A stretch of 64,000 nt of DNA from an uncultured Microbulbifer sp. (GTDB lineage Bacteria; Pseudomonadota; Gammaproteobacteria; Pseudomonadales; Cellvibrionaceae). The stretch is from contig NZ_CANLDD010000012.1 of assembly GCF_947489355.1 (NCBI RefSeq), positions 33,455 to 97,454 of the forward strand. Direction: 5' to 3'. The notes beneath the pieces are model-generated. The model was not told the origin of the DNA and ran no database searches. It was given only the letters and a program-made list of their open reading frames with translations. Positions 8,018 to 17,770 of this stretch are shown in pieces; the stretch's first letter is position 1; every line of letters begins with the position of its first letter. The position numbers and the translations under genes are program-made.

Positions 8018-10045
8018 TTACTGCTGTGGATGACCGAGCCCCTCGTGAGCCGCATTGAGAATGTCTCCATTATCGGCATCAATTTCCCAGGAAAAGGTAC
8101 CGGCAAGCCCGCGCTGGCGAACATATTCCGCCTTGGTTTTAGCGGATTTGCCATTCTCATAGGTGATCAGTTCACCTGTGCTGGCCTTCCATACGTAAGG
8201 CGACTTCGCTGTATCGTCGTAAACTGCACTCCAACCGTTTACGCCTGAGCTATTGGGATCACCCCCCAGCATTTCTTCCACTACGCGGAAGTAGTCCACA
8301 ACGCCAGCCTCCCAGTGACCATTGTTCATCGTCAGCGAGATGGGGCCATTCCCTTTTCCGGAGAAGGGGTCTTGAGAGGTCATATTGGAAACCCCTTTCC
8401 AGCCCCGGCCATACATGGCCACACCCAGCACCAGCTTATTGGCGGGGACACCTGCAGTGAGAAGATTGGTGACAGTTTCATCACCGCTGAATCCCGTATG
8501 AATCGCGTTGCCTGTGGGGTAAAGTCCGGCATGGTGGCCCAGATCTTCGCTCCAGGCGCCATAGTAGTCGTAGCTCATGGCAAAGATGTAATCCATGTAG
8601 GGGCTGGCCTGAGAGTAATCAATCTTGCTAATTTTGTCGGGTGAAACACCCACAGCACTGGTCAGCTGATAGTCGCGACCGGTTTCTGACTCAAGGGCAT
8701 CCAGGGCTGTGCGTAAGTCTTTCATCAGGGTGACATAGGTCTCGCCATCCGATTCTTTGCCAAGATCGGCGTTGGCACCGCCGCCGCCTGGATATTCCCA
8801 GTCAATATCCACACCATCAAAGAAAGTATAAGTTTTCAGGAATTCAATCATGGAATCCACAAATACGTTGCGGTTGGCTGCATTATCGAAGTAATAGAAA
8901 GGATCAGAAAGTGTCCAGCCGCCCACGGAAGGTAGAATCACCAAATCAGGATTCGCCAATTTTATACGGCGCAGCTGGTTAAATACGCCTTTATAGTCCT
9001 GGGCATCATTGTCACTGGGATAGAGTTTATCCAGTGCTGCGTATGTATCATGCACCGTTACTTCGAAATCCTGTTTTCCCTGACAGGATTGCTGCAAGGC
9101 ACTATATCCACTGGGGTTGGCATCCTGCAGACTTTGGTTTGGTCCACAAATAGGGATAAAGGCGTAGAGCAGGTGGGTCAAATTGGAGGCAGGTATCTGG
9201 GCCGGTTGATAATTTCTGCCATATATACCCCACTCGACAAAGTAAGCTCCAACCACAGAATTTGTGGTGTTGTTATAGGGCTTATGCTTTCGCAGACCCG
9301 GTGAAGCATAATCCGTTGGCAATGGAGTTTCGCTACTGCCCACTACGCCGCCTCCCGCACCACCAACAGAGATGGTTTTGACATCACTGGCGGTAGAGCC
9401 TGCTGCATTGGTCAAAAGCACCTGAAGGTCGTAGCTGCCCTTCGCAAAGTTCACGGTGCAACTGCCGTGCTGCGCATTGTTTCCATTCACAGTTAGCGTG
9501 TCGTTACAAACTTCTGAATCATTAGACTGTAGTGTCCAACTGGAACCATTCACGCCCCACCACATATTCCAGGAAACCGTAACATCCCCCGCCGACTGAT
9601 TTGTATCCATCCAGGCGATAACAGGTTTGGCGGGAGCATCACCAAACTCAGGGTCTGGGGTGGGCTCAGGGTCCGGTGAGGTTCCATCTCCTGAAACCAC
9701 ATTCACTGTCTTAACAGCACTTGTTGAGGACCCTGCTGCGTTGCTGAGAACCACCTGTAACTGGTGAGTCCCAACAGAAGGGGCAATGGTACAACTGGCC
9801 TTTTGGGCATTGTTGCTATTTGGAGTTAAGTCTCCTGAGCAAACCTGGCTGTTGTTCGACGTTAAAACCCAAGAGGTGCCATTTTCACCCCACCACATAT
9901 TCCAAGTCACTGGAATGGCAGTACCTTCCGTATATTCTGTGGGCATCCAGGCAATAGCGGGAGCACCTGGTGTCGACCAGGCATTGACAGAACATACGGA
10001 TATGATGAACGCCACTATGAGCGGACGGCAATTTTTCTTTTGCAT
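8018..10045 (-). CDS. Secreted ChiA-type chitinase, glycoside hydrolase family 18
   Basis: A 675-residue exported endo/processive chitinase. After a Sec signal peptide (about 1-24) there are two homologous ChiA N-terminal (FnIII/Ig-like) modules, about residues 27-118 and 142-230, each with WNMWWG-x-NG-(T/S)-SW and paired cysteines. They are joined by a Pro/Asp/Glu-rich linker. The GH18 barrel follows: a FVEWGIYGRNY start, SVGGWTLSDPF, and the catalytic DGVDIDWE motif with Glu417 as proton donor. This is the Serratia ChiA architecture with the N-terminal module duplicated. No separate C-terminal chitin-binding domain is seen. Confidence 0.93.
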   Translation of the reverse strand: MQKKNCRPLIVAFIISVCSVNAWSTPGAPAIAWMPTEYTEGTAIPVTWNMWWGENGTSWVLTSNNSQVCSGDLTPNSNNAQKASCTIAPSVGTHQLQVVLSNAAGSSTSAVKTVNVVSGDGTSPDPEPTPDPEFGDAPAKPVIAWMDTNQSAGDVTVSWNMWWGVNGSSWTLQSNDSEVCNDTLTVNGNNAQHGSCTVNFAKGSYDLQVLLTNAAGSTASDVKTISVGGAGGGVVGSSETPLPTDYASPGLRKHKPYNNTTNSVVGAYFVEWGIYGRNYQPAQIPASNLTHLLYAFIPICGPNQSLQDANPSGYSALQQSCQGKQDFEVTVHDTYAALDKLYPSDNDAQDYKGVFNQLRRIKLANPDLVILPSVGGWTLSDPFYYFDNAANRNVFVDSMIEFLKTYTFFDGVDIDWEYPGGGGANADLGKESDGETYVTLMKDLRTALDALESETGRDYQLTSAVGVSPDKISKIDYSQASPYMDYIFAMSYDYYGAWSEDLGHHAGLYPTGNAIHTGFSGDETVTNLLTAGVPANKLVLGVAMYGRGWKGVSNMTSQDPFSGKGNGPISLTMNNGHWEAGVVDYFRVVEEMLGGDPNSSGVNGWSAVYDDTAKSPYVWKASTGELITYENGKSAKTKAEYVRQRGLAGTFSWEIDADNGDILNAAHEGLGHPQQ

Positions 10046-10398
10046 GTGACCTGTACCTTTATTTTAGTGTGCATTTTTTGGATAGGCTTGCCCGGTACTG
10101 CATTGGATGCCAGGTGGCATGAACGGAAAGCCATTGTAAAATTATTGGTCAAACTTTCAATCTTGTACTCGTTATTAATCGTAAAAATACTCTAAACAAT
10201 GCATAAGAAGGGTTCTGTAAACTGGTTCTCATGGAACCAGAAAAAAAGAAAATGGCGCTAAAAATTGGGTAGCCGTTCAAAAGAGGCAGCTTGTCGGTTT
10301 TAAAAGCCTGAGCGCCCTATCCGGTCTGGCTCCCCAATAGTTAATGGGAGGCGCGCAGGAGGTGGATTAGGTGTGTAAAAGTCCTGGTTGAATAGCGC
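10046..10398. other. Gene-free stretch upstream of chitinase
   Basis: About 350 bases, AT-rich near 10130-10200, with no coding sequence. It should hold the chitinase promoter; no regulator site is recognised. Confidence 0.55.
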
Positions 10399-10938
10399 TT
10401 ATTTCTCTTTGCTCGAAGAGTGACAGTGCGAACTGGTCTTCCAGAGCATGAGCAACAGCTCCTTGTGCTCGCCGGGCAGTGTGATCCTTCCCTCAACTCT
10501 GAAACCGATTTTTTTCAAAAGCTTCAGCGAGGGTGTATTGCCGGGCAGAGTGATGGCGGCAATGCGCTCCAGCCCGAGTTGTTTCTGTGCGTACTGCATG
10601 ACCCCTTGCGCGGCTTCCAGAGCATACCCCATACCGCGATACTGGGGCAGAAAAGCGAAGCCGAGATCCACAACCCTCAGGCCTTCGCGCTTGATCAGCC
10701 CGCAGGTACCGATAGCGGTACCTTCCTTCAGCGCCACTTTATAGAGGCCGACATTGTGTTGGCGGTACATGGTGACAGGGCCATTACGGATATAGGTGCG
10801 CGCCTGTTCCAGATTGCGTACACCGCGGTCACCGATATTTTGCAAAAAATCCGCGTCGTTGAGCAGGTTGAGAATCAGGTCTGCGTCATCATCACAAAGT
10901 TCATGCAGTACCAGATTGGGCGTTTTAAGTTGAAACAT
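10399..10938 (-). CDS. GNAT family N-acetyltransferase (RimJ/RimL-like)
   Basis: A 179-residue acetyltransferase. The GNAT fold is supported by a DLGFAFLPQYRGMGYALEA stretch (about residues 91-109), in which QYRGMGY is the acetyl-CoA pyrophosphate-binding loop. The usual C-terminal NTPSLKLLKKIGFRVEGR motif follows near 134-151. Overall it resembles RimJ/RimL-type enzymes that acetylate protein N-termini or small amines. The acceptor cannot be inferred. It is unlinked to its neighbours functionally. Confidence 0.85.
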   Translation of the reverse strand: MFQLKTPNLVLHELCDDDADLILNLLNDADFLQNIGDRGVRNLEQARTYIRNGPVTMYRQHNVGLYKVALKEGTAIGTCGLIKREGLRVVDLGFAFLPQYRGMGYALEAAQGVMQYAQKQLGLERIAAITLPGNTPSLKLLKKIGFRVEGRITLPGEHKELLLMLWKTSSHCHSSSKEK

Positions 10939-11101
10939 GTTCGGTGTGTACAGTTCCGTTGGCTGGGTACTTATATTGCCTGTGGGATAAGCGTTTGGCG
11001 AGCGCTCGGTGCAGGCACTGTATTGGAATTTCCAGTGCGGGAGATCGACGGGAAATGTGCCCCCAGGAGAGGAGGCACATGCGGAAACGCCAGCGACGGC
11101 G

Positions 11102-13468
11102 TCAGAAGTGGTATGTGACGTTGAGAGAAGCAGATTGGGTGGTCGGGCGGGAGGTCACGCTGGCGCCCAGAGCAAGGGATTCCGCTGCCTGCCAGCGGAT
11201 ACCGGCAACCAACCCCATATCCTCTTCAAACAGGCCCTGGTCCGCACTGGAGTAGCTTGGCATCGCACTCATATTGCCTTCCAGGGATTTAACGCCTATC
11301 TCAAGGGTGTCCTCCTCGGTACCGGTGGTGTCCTGGTACCACACCTGGGCGTAAGCGTTGATGGTGCTCCAGCTTTTATTGGCAAAAGCACCAAAGCGCA
11401 GGGTGGTGTAGCGGCGCTCCTGATCACCGTAGCGAATACCCAGGGGGTCCAGCTCGGCACCGCCGAGGTTGGTATAAGTGAAGCCTTCGATGGCATCCTC
11501 GGTATAGCCGTCTATTTCTACGGTTGACCTGGTTACGCCGACGAAGGGGCCGAACTGGAAACTGGAATTGCTCAACAGGTTTGCACCGGCAGTCAGGCTC
11601 AGGGCCAGATTCTCACCGGAGGTCTCGCCTTTCAGTTCGGATTTGAAGCTGTCACCGAGGACCAGGGCGCGATTGACCTGATCATAATCAACGTCGGTCA
11701 GGGTGGCGCTTCCTTCTACGAAGAAGATATCGTGGTGAAGACGGCCAAACAGGCTGTAATGTGTTGAGGTTGACTCGATATCAGAGCGGGCGTTGTCCAG
11801 ATCGATATTGGAGCGGCTCAGGGCAAAGCCCAGTGCGGCATTGTCGCGCAGAGCGTAAGTCAAACCGATCAGACTGGTGTTGCTGTCACCACTGATATCA
11901 GCGGCAAAACCATTGTCGTAATCGATGTTGCCAAATACACTGCCCACGAAGATACCGGTCTGGGCCTGGCTGTAGCGTACCCCGGCCAAATTTTCTTCCA
12001 GGCTGTTGAGGTGCATGTGCGCTGACTGGGCACCGATGTCCGGCAGCTGGCCGGCAACTTGTGCCGCATTGACAATGGCGGTGTAGTAGTCGGCGAGTAC
12101 CTGTTGGCCAACCTGGGTTGGGTGTACGCCGTCATTGAAGATCAACTGGTCGGCGTCTGCGGTCTCCTGACTTATTCCGTAAACCGGGTGTTCGATACAG
12201 GCACCGCCGCTGCCGTCGTAACAAAACCGATTCTGCTCGACTTCCCCGGACAGGCCCAGCAGGCCGGCGTTATCCAGGATGACTTTGAGCAGGCCCGCTT
12301 GATCTACCATCAGCACCCCATCGATGTCCCTGGCAGTGGCGAGCAGGTTGGTGTTAAAGGTTTCAGCGGCGGCATTGGCCTGAGCCAGGATCGTATCAAT
12401 TGCTGCTGGCAATTGCGCGTCGGCTTCTTCCTGGGTTATCAGGCCGGCAGCAACGGCGGCGCCCAGCTCAGAGGCAGCTTTTTGAGAGGCGAGGGCGTAA
12501 CTGGCCGGGGTCTTGCTGATGTCCGGCACATTGGATACCAGGATATAGTTGGCGCCGGCGTTGGAAAGGGCGCCGGCGGCATCTGCCAGCATGGTCGAGG
12601 CCAGGTCGATATCTGCGCTGAATGCTTCTGGGGTGGTCGTCCCTGCTGCAACGCTGGCGAAGCCGTTGAGCAGGTCGTTGCCACCCCCGTTCACCCAGTA
12701 GAGCGCTCTGGGGTCCACGCTGCCGAGTGTGCTCTCCAGGTAGCCCAGGCCCAGGGGGTGTGGATTACCGGTGGTGCCGGAGCCGGCAATGAGGGTAGCC
12801 GGGGCCGCGTCTATTTTGTCTGCCAGTTCGTAGTAGAAATTCGCCGAATCGGTATCACCGGCAGCCGCAAATTGGGCTGCTGTGGCGCGCAGTTGGGCTG
12901 ACGTTGCAGGGTCATCTATTGCCTTGAGCACGTAACCCAGCTGCTCTAAATCCGGGTAGAGGCCGGTTTCGGTCTCCCGGGTAGGGTCTGGCAGCAGGGC
13001 GCTGGCAAAGTTGTGTTTGTTTGGGTCGTAGGCCAGCCCTTTGGTTTCGAGATATTCAAAGTATTTTTTGGTGCCGACAATGTTCATCAGGACATCTGCA
13101 GCCTTATGGCCACCCACGGCCCAACCGGTTCCGACATTTGGCACGGCAGCTATTACCTGGGCCTGTGCGGCGGCCAGAAGTGCCTCCTGGCTCAGGTTTG
13201 GGTCCGTCAGGTCGATATCGGGGAGACACAGGGACAAACCGGCACAGGATGGGTTTACAGCGCCCAGCCCCAGGTTTTGCGACAAAATACTGATGGCTGC
13301 TTCACGGTTGTCACCACCGCTGGTAAAGACATCGTAGTTCCCTACGTCGGTCAGGCTGTCGCCAAAAGCAATAACCTGAGTGAATGCGGATTCCTCTGCA
13401 AATGCGAAAGCGCTGGTTATGGTTGTAAGTGCTATCGCCGCCGCGAGGCTGCGCTTGGCGTTGGGCAT
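11102..13468 (-). CDS. SGNH/GDSL esterase autotransporter (EstA-like)
   Basis: A 788-residue type Va autotransporter. A Sec signal peptide (about 1-24) is followed by a GDSL-family hydrolase passenger with nucleophile Ser38 in FGDSLTD, block III GGGNDLL near 256, and the block V DGVHPTQ with catalytic Asp/His near 447-450. The last ~280 residues form an autotransporter beta-barrel ending in the aromatic-terminated strand NVTYHF, suitable for BAM insertion. The enzyme should be displayed on the cell surface and cleave ester lipids. The ribosome binding site AGGAG sits before the ATG. Confidence 0.92.
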   Translation of the reverse strand: MPNAKRSLAAAIALTTITSAFAFAEESAFTQVIAFGDSLTDVGNYDVFTSGGDNREAAISILSQNLGLGAVNPSCAGLSLCLPDIDLTDPNLSQEALLAAAQAQVIAAVPNVGTGWAVGGHKAADVLMNIVGTKKYFEYLETKGLAYDPNKHNFASALLPDPTRETETGLYPDLEQLGYVLKAIDDPATSAQLRATAAQFAAAGDTDSANFYYELADKIDAAPATLIAGSGTTGNPHPLGLGYLESTLGSVDPRALYWVNGGGNDLLNGFASVAAGTTTPEAFSADIDLASTMLADAAGALSNAGANYILVSNVPDISKTPASYALASQKAASELGAAVAAGLITQEEADAQLPAAIDTILAQANAAAETFNTNLLATARDIDGVLMVDQAGLLKVILDNAGLLGLSGEVEQNRFCYDGSGGACIEHPVYGISQETADADQLIFNDGVHPTQVGQQVLADYYTAIVNAAQVAGQLPDIGAQSAHMHLNSLEENLAGVRYSQAQTGIFVGSVFGNIDYDNGFAADISGDSNTSLIGLTYALRDNAALGFALSRSNIDLDNARSDIESTSTHYSLFGRLHHDIFFVEGSATLTDVDYDQVNRALVLGDSFKSELKGETSGENLALSLTAGANLLSNSSFQFGPFVGVTRSTVEIDGYTEDAIEGFTYTNLGGAELDPLGIRYGDQERRYTTLRFGAFANKSWSTINAYAQVWYQDTTGTEEDTLEIGVKSLEGNMSAMPSYSSADQGLFEEDMGLVAGIRWQAAESLALGASVTSRPTTQSASLNVTYHF

Positions 13469-13903
13469 GGTTTTCTCCTATTCGCCGGTAACTGCACACC
13501 CGCGAAAACATCGGGAGTCGCCCAGGGCAAACAACAGGGCGTGCGCTTTTATTCTTCCTGTGCCTCTGAGAAGCTTGGCAATACTAGCGGATTTGACCTG
13601 GACAATAAAATAGGTCACGGGCAAAAAAAGTGGCTACCTGGTCACTTTGTATAGAGACCAGCTACGAGAGATACAGTATAAAAAGGCCGTAATAGTATTG
13701 GATTATCATTTTTAGGTAAAAATACCAAAGCCCGGATGATTCCTGTTTCATGGCGCGATTGACAGGTTGTGGTCACCAAGGTGTGCATAGGCACCGACCA
13801 ATGCCGCGTATGGTATGGGTGACTTGGCGGTTTAATGAAAATAGGCGGGTTTTCTACCCGTGTAGATGTTGGCTGTTGAAGTTGCAAAGGTTCGTGAATT
13901 TTT
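13469..13903. other. Intergenic region between divergent autotransporter and arfB genes
   Basis: About 435 bases carrying the divergent promoters of the two genes. Several short frames exist, but none has a start signal or a domain. No regulator site is recognised. Confidence 0.55.
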
Positions 13904-14320
13904 ATGCACAATCTCCCCCGAAAAATCAAGGTCCCTGTAGAGGAAGTTCAGATAAGTGCGGTGCGTGCCCAGGGGGCCGGCGGCCAAAATGTCAATAAGG
14001 TTTCCACCGCTATTCACCTGCGATTTGATATCCGTACCTCCTCGTTACCTGGGGAGGTCAAGCAGCGTTTGCTACAACTGCGGGATCGACGTATCTCCGC
14101 CGAAGGTATAGTGATAATCAAGGCCCAGCGATTTCGCACCCAGGACAAGAATCGCACAGATGCCATTGAGCGCTTGCAATGCCTGATTGAAACAGTCTTG
14201 TCAGTTCCAAAACGGCGAATTGCCACCAAGCCAAGTCGCGGAGCAAGGGAGAGGCGTTTAGAGCGTAAAAGCAGGCGTTCCAAGCTGAAGCTGACGCGCG
14301 GAAAAATTCTGGATCAGTAA
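13904..14320 (+). CDS. arfB: Alternative ribosome-rescue factor B, peptidyl-tRNA hydrolase
   Basis: A 138-residue codon-independent release factor of the ArfB (YaeJ) type. The catalytic GGQ is at residues 26-28 within RAQGAGGQNVNKVST. The C-terminal tail (about 105-138) is rich in Lys and Arg (ARERRLERKSRRSKLKLTRGK), matching the basic helix that enters the empty mRNA channel of stalled ribosomes. There is no codon-recognition domain, which separates it from RF1/RF2. The ATG at 13904 gives the family's normal length. Confidence 0.93.
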   Translation: MHNLPRKIKVPVEEVQISAVRAQGAGGQNVNKVSTAIHLRFDIRTSSLPGEVKQRLLQLRDRRISAEGIVIIKAQRFRTQDKNRTDAIERLQCLIETVLSVPKRRIATKPSRGARERRLERKSRRSKLKLTRGKILDQ

Positions 14321-14724
14321 ACACCATTCATCCACCAGGCTCAAAGCTTGGCCGGATGGCACAATTTATGGGTGATCATCAAGCACCCCTGAATCCGGCG
14401 GTTCATACTGGCTGTTGTAGTACGTGAGTGAATTAATAAACCGTTGCTAAAAGGCCACTGTTTCTCATTCTCGAGAAAAAGCATTGCGAGGCGTACCGGT
14501 TTTGAAAGCTTTACCTGGCCAAGCGATTTCAGGGAAACACTTTTTTGTTCAGCGCCTATTGATGGTATGTGATATACAGAAAAAGCAGTCTTGGCATGGT
14601 GGGCCAGCCCCCTTCCAAGCCGCTTGGTTTGCATGGGATCTGAAACGTACTCATAAGGGAGCATGGAATGGGCATCTGAAGCAGAGGCAGTGTCTATAAG
14701 GCAAAGTGGAGGTTGTGCCCCAAA
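14321..14724. other. Gene-free stretch between arfB and DUF2799 gene
   Basis: About 400 bases between convergent genes. A 107-codon minus-strand frame (14341-14664) has no ribosome binding site or family resemblance and was left out. Nothing else is recognised. Confidence 0.5.
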
Positions 14725-15354
14725 CTATGGATGGTACGGCGACCTGGAGAGCGCCGCCTGATATTCCGCCTGGTGCTGAGTCAATTCGAACCTCAGGTTG
14801 TCAATGTCGATGCCCAATTCTGTATGACGTGTTTTGAGGCGTGCAATATCTGCCAGCAAGCTGATACGCTCGTCCCTGGAAGCTTCATTACCGATCAGTC
14901 GTGCGCCTTTTTCTGTCAGGTCATCCAAGAGATATTCCCGCTCCAGTTCCAGGTCGTGGATGGTGTTTTCCAATGACTGCACTGCACTGTGCGCCGTAAA
15001 AATAGCGCGGCCGGTGTTGTAGCCGCGTAGGAAAAGCCCTTCAAGGTCCACTGGGCAAACGCCGTTGTAGTTTTCTCCGGCGCGGCCTTCAGCGAATCCG
15101 CGCAGCTCGGTACAATAGACTTCCAACCCTTCATTGCGGCCACTGCGATAGGTGTTGGTGTTGATCTGAACACGGTATTTGGCGCAGGTTTGGCGGCGTT
15201 TGCTCATATAATCCAGGCCCCGGCCGGCCGCCCCATCCTCATAGCCAAGTGCCTGCCAATCGGCCATACGGCACTCCTCTTCGCTCATGGTGGCACAGCC
15301 CGTGGCGAGAAGGATCAGGGCGGCTAGAGGGATAATTCTGAATCTTAACTTCAC
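14725..15354 (-). CDS. DUF2799 lipoprotein
   Basis: A 209-residue predicted lipoprotein starting at GTG 15354, chosen because AGGA lies 9 bases upstream and because it places a normal lipoprotein signal (LAALILLATGC, Cys about residue 19) at the N-terminus; the frame is open to 15459. The mature part has the DUF2799 pattern: DWQALGYEDGAAGR followed by two further G-(Y/R)-x-G/EG repeats (GRNEGLEVYC, GFAEGRAG, GYNTGRAIF). A C-terminal coiled-coil-like helix occupies about residues 125-200. Function of DUF2799 is unknown; an outer-membrane or periplasmic anchor is expected. Confidence 0.8.
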   Translation of the reverse strand: MKLRFRIIPLAALILLATGCATMSEEECRMADWQALGYEDGAAGRGLDYMSKRRQTCAKYRVQINTNTYRSGRNEGLEVYCTELRGFAEGRAGENYNGVCPVDLEGLFLRGYNTGRAIFTAHSAVQSLENTIHDLELEREYLLDDLTEKGARLIGNEASRDERISLLADIARLKTRHTELGIDIDNLRFELTQHQAEYQAALSRSPYHP

Positions 15355-16234
15355 GGATGTGTCCTGCTGCTGGGGTTTTGGGGCAGTGTATCCTGCCGAT
15401 CCTGACTGGGAGCTGAAGGCGTTTCCAGAGAATCCTCCCTGCCAATACCTCTGCGTCAACGCCTTTCAGCGGTTATTAAAGGGGGCGCTGTTTCTCTGTG
15501 GTGTCAATTTTGAGCGGATGTAATCTTAGGTTTGTGTATTGATTACAGGTATCTGTCTTTTCCCATGGGGTAACAGGAAGAGGGTATTCTAATAAAGTTA
15601 ATTAGTTTGTAAAAGGCCAGGGTGATTTTTTATATATGAATTTTGAATCTGTTATTTTAGGGCTATCCATGACTCCATTTGTTACTGATGCTCTATTGAT
15701 ATTCTATTTTTTTATAATTTTTATTGCTGTGGTTCTGGTGATCGTAAAGAACTTTCGTGACTCTTGGATTGCTACCTGAGAATGTGGGTCAACTGCGTGA
15801 AGGTGCTGGTGTCTCAACAAAGCATTTCGCGCCTGCTATGAGGGATGATGCTTCTTTATTTCGTGTTAATCTGAAAATCTGTTTGGCTTCCGGTTAAGCA
15901 AACAATTTTTATTTTTGTTTGGGTTCAGGGTCGTTATATTTCAGTGTTGTTTCACCTGTGCTACGGTGTATGTTGCCAGCTATTCTAGTTGGCTTTATTT
16001 CTTATCCTCGCGATTTTCAAAATTTAAATAATAAATAAATCTGGATGATCTGTAGGCGTTTCTTGTCGGTCAGATCGTATCTCCAAATTCGACAAATTGC
16101 ATGTTATTTAAATATTGTCGATGTCCGGCACCGTAGTTATGCAAGTTTTTTTGTGGGGAGGTGCTGCGCTCATTTGTGTATTACCGGGATATATCGACTT
16201 TTGCGCCGGGGGTCATTCTAATGTGGAGAAAATA
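15355..16234. other. AT-rich stretch upstream of M28 aminopeptidase
   Basis: About 880 bases, clearly AT-richer than neighbouring genes. It contains one possible small membrane-protein gene (15636-15779) and the promoter region of the aminopeptidase; otherwise no feature is recognised. Confidence 0.5.
15636..15779 (+). CDS. Possible 47-residue single-pass membrane protein
   Basis: An ATG-to-TGA frame of 48 codons. Its peptide has a polar N-terminus (MNFESVILGLSMTPFVTDA), one strongly hydrophobic segment of about 22 residues (LLIFYFFIIFIAVVLVIV) and a short positive tail (KNFRDSW). This layout is that of a small inner-membrane protein. A purine-rich AGGG is 12-15 bases upstream, a somewhat long spacing. 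In AT-rich DNA a hydrophobic frame can arise by chance, so this is a candidate only. Confidence 0.35.
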   Translation: MNFESVILGLSMTPFVTDALLIFYFFIIFIAVVLVIVKNFRDSWIAT

Positions 16235-17770
16235 ATGAAAGAAATGATTCGTACATTGCTCATCGGGTTCCTGGTATTTCCCAGTGCTATTTTGGCGCAG
16301 GAGGTATGGATAACAATCGGCAATGATGGCTATCAAACCCTGAAAAAAAATACGGGGCTGATGGCCAGGCAACCGCTGGATGCTCAAGGTGCACGTAACG
16401 GCGTAACGATATTAAAGGTGGATGAACGTAACCTATCCGATATTTCCACCATTATGCACCAAAAGCATAATCGCTGTGGCGGTTTTATAGTGCATGGGTC
16501 TCTGGCGGAGGCACAGGCAGCACTGCTTCCTCCGCCATCCCCTGCAGTGAACAATCTTATCAATTATACGATAGACAATGGCGCTACCGTGAATGCGCTG
16601 CAAGATGAAATCACGGAGGTCAATATCCGCTCCACTATAGAAACCCTGTCAGGTTTTACCAACCGCTATTACACCACCACAACAGGTGTCGATGGGGCCG
16701 AGTGGATCAGGGACAAGTGGCAGGCTTTGATCAGTTCGCGCAGTGATGCCTCGGTGCAGCTCTATGGCCACAGTTGGGCGCAGCCTTCAGTAATTCTTAC
16801 CATTCGCGGTCAGGCTGACCCCGATGAGGTTGTGGTGCTGGGGGCACACCTGGATTCCACGGTTGGCTTTGGTACCGGGGAGGGCACCCGGGCTCCCGGT
16901 GCCGATGACGATGCCTCGGGAATCGCGGCGCTAACAGAAGTAATTAACGCCATAGGGGCAACGGGCTATAAGCCGGATAAAACCCTGGCGTTTATGGGCT
17001 ATGCGGCTGAGGAAGTGGGTTTGCGCGGGTCCGGGGATATCGCCAGTGACTACCAAAGCCAAAACAAGAATGTGATCGGTGTCTTGCAACTGGATATGAC
17101 CAATTATTTCGGCTCCAACAGCGATATCTATATTATTGACGATTATACCAACAGTGCCCAGAACACCTTCCTCAGGGATCTTGCCCAGACCTACCAGAGT
17201 GAACTCAGTGTCGGCACCACGTCTTGCGGATACGCCTGTTCAGATCACGCATCCTGGCACAATCGGGGCTATGTGGTGTCCTTCCCGTTTGAAGCTGGTT
17301 TTGGTGGCTACAACCCCTACATTCATACCAGCAACGACACACTAGCCAACAGTGGCGGGGACGCAAACCATGCGGTTAAGTTTGGCAAACTCGCTGCAGC
17401 TTATGTCGCGGAACTGGCCAAGGGTACAATCGACGATGATCCGGGCCCTGATCCCGACCCAGAGGAACAGACCGAGAACTTCTCCGGTAGCGTGGTGCGG
17501 GGGAGTGAAGAGCACTTCGGGCCATTTAGTGCAGTGCCAGGTACGGGCTTTGTTGCGGATATGACAGGAACCAATGACGCCGATCTCTATGTGCGTTTCG
17601 GCGCGATACCCACCTCGCGCGACTATGACTGCCGGCCCTACGAGGATGGGTCCTCCGAAAACTGTACGCTTTCGGTGCCCGGTGATAAGAGCGCGGTCTA
17701 TGTGATGGTGCGGGGTTACAGTCCCCGGGATTCCATTTTTGAGCTGCAAGTCACCTACACATCAGAATGA
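16235..17770 (+). CDS. Secreted M28 zinc aminopeptidase with C-terminal PPC domain
   Basis: A 511-residue exported leucyl-aminopeptidase-like enzyme. The ATG at 16235 was chosen because GGAG lies 8 bases upstream and a Sec signal peptide (to ILAQ, about residue 22) follows; the frame is open upstream to 16115. Metal ligands of the Vibrio/Aeromonas M28 family are visible: GAHLDS, APGADDDASG, the AEEVGLRGS general-base motif, LDMTNY and a CSDHASW His. A pre-peptidase C-terminal (PPC) beta-sandwich occupies about residues 415-511 after a DDDPGPDPDPEE linker. It probably releases amino acids from peptides outside the cell. Confidence 0.92.
   Translation: MKEMIRTLLIGFLVFPSAILAQEVWITIGNDGYQTLKKNTGLMARQPLDAQGARNGVTILKVDERNLSDISTIMHQKHNRCGGFIVHGSLAEAQAALLPPPSPAVNNLINYTIDNGATVNALQDEITEVNIRSTIETLSGFTNRYYTTTTGVDGAEWIRDKWQALISSRSDASVQLYGHSWAQPSVILTIRGQADPDEVVVLGAHLDSTVGFGTGEGTRAPGADDDASGIAALTEVINAIGATGYKPDKTLAFMGYAAEEVGLRGSGDIASDYQSQNKNVIGVLQLDMTNYFGSNSDIYIIDDYTNSAQNTFLRDLAQTYQSELSVGTTSCGYACSDHASWHNRGYVVSFPFEAGFGGYNPYIHTSNDTLANSGGDANHAVKFGKLAAAYVAELAKGTIDDDPGPDPDPEEQTENFSGSVVRGSEEHFGPFSAVPGTGFVADMTGTNDADLYVRFGAIPTSRDYDCRPYEDGSSENCTLSVPGDKSAVYVMVRGYSPRDSIFELQVTYTSE

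Noticed and set aside
12059..12901. 280-codon plus-strand frame
   Set aside because: Lies opposite the SGNH autotransporter gene, has a low-complexity Gly/Val-rich composition typical of antisense frames and no start signal.
14341..14664. 107-codon minus-strand frame
   Set aside because: No ribosome binding site, no domain, and located between convergent genes.
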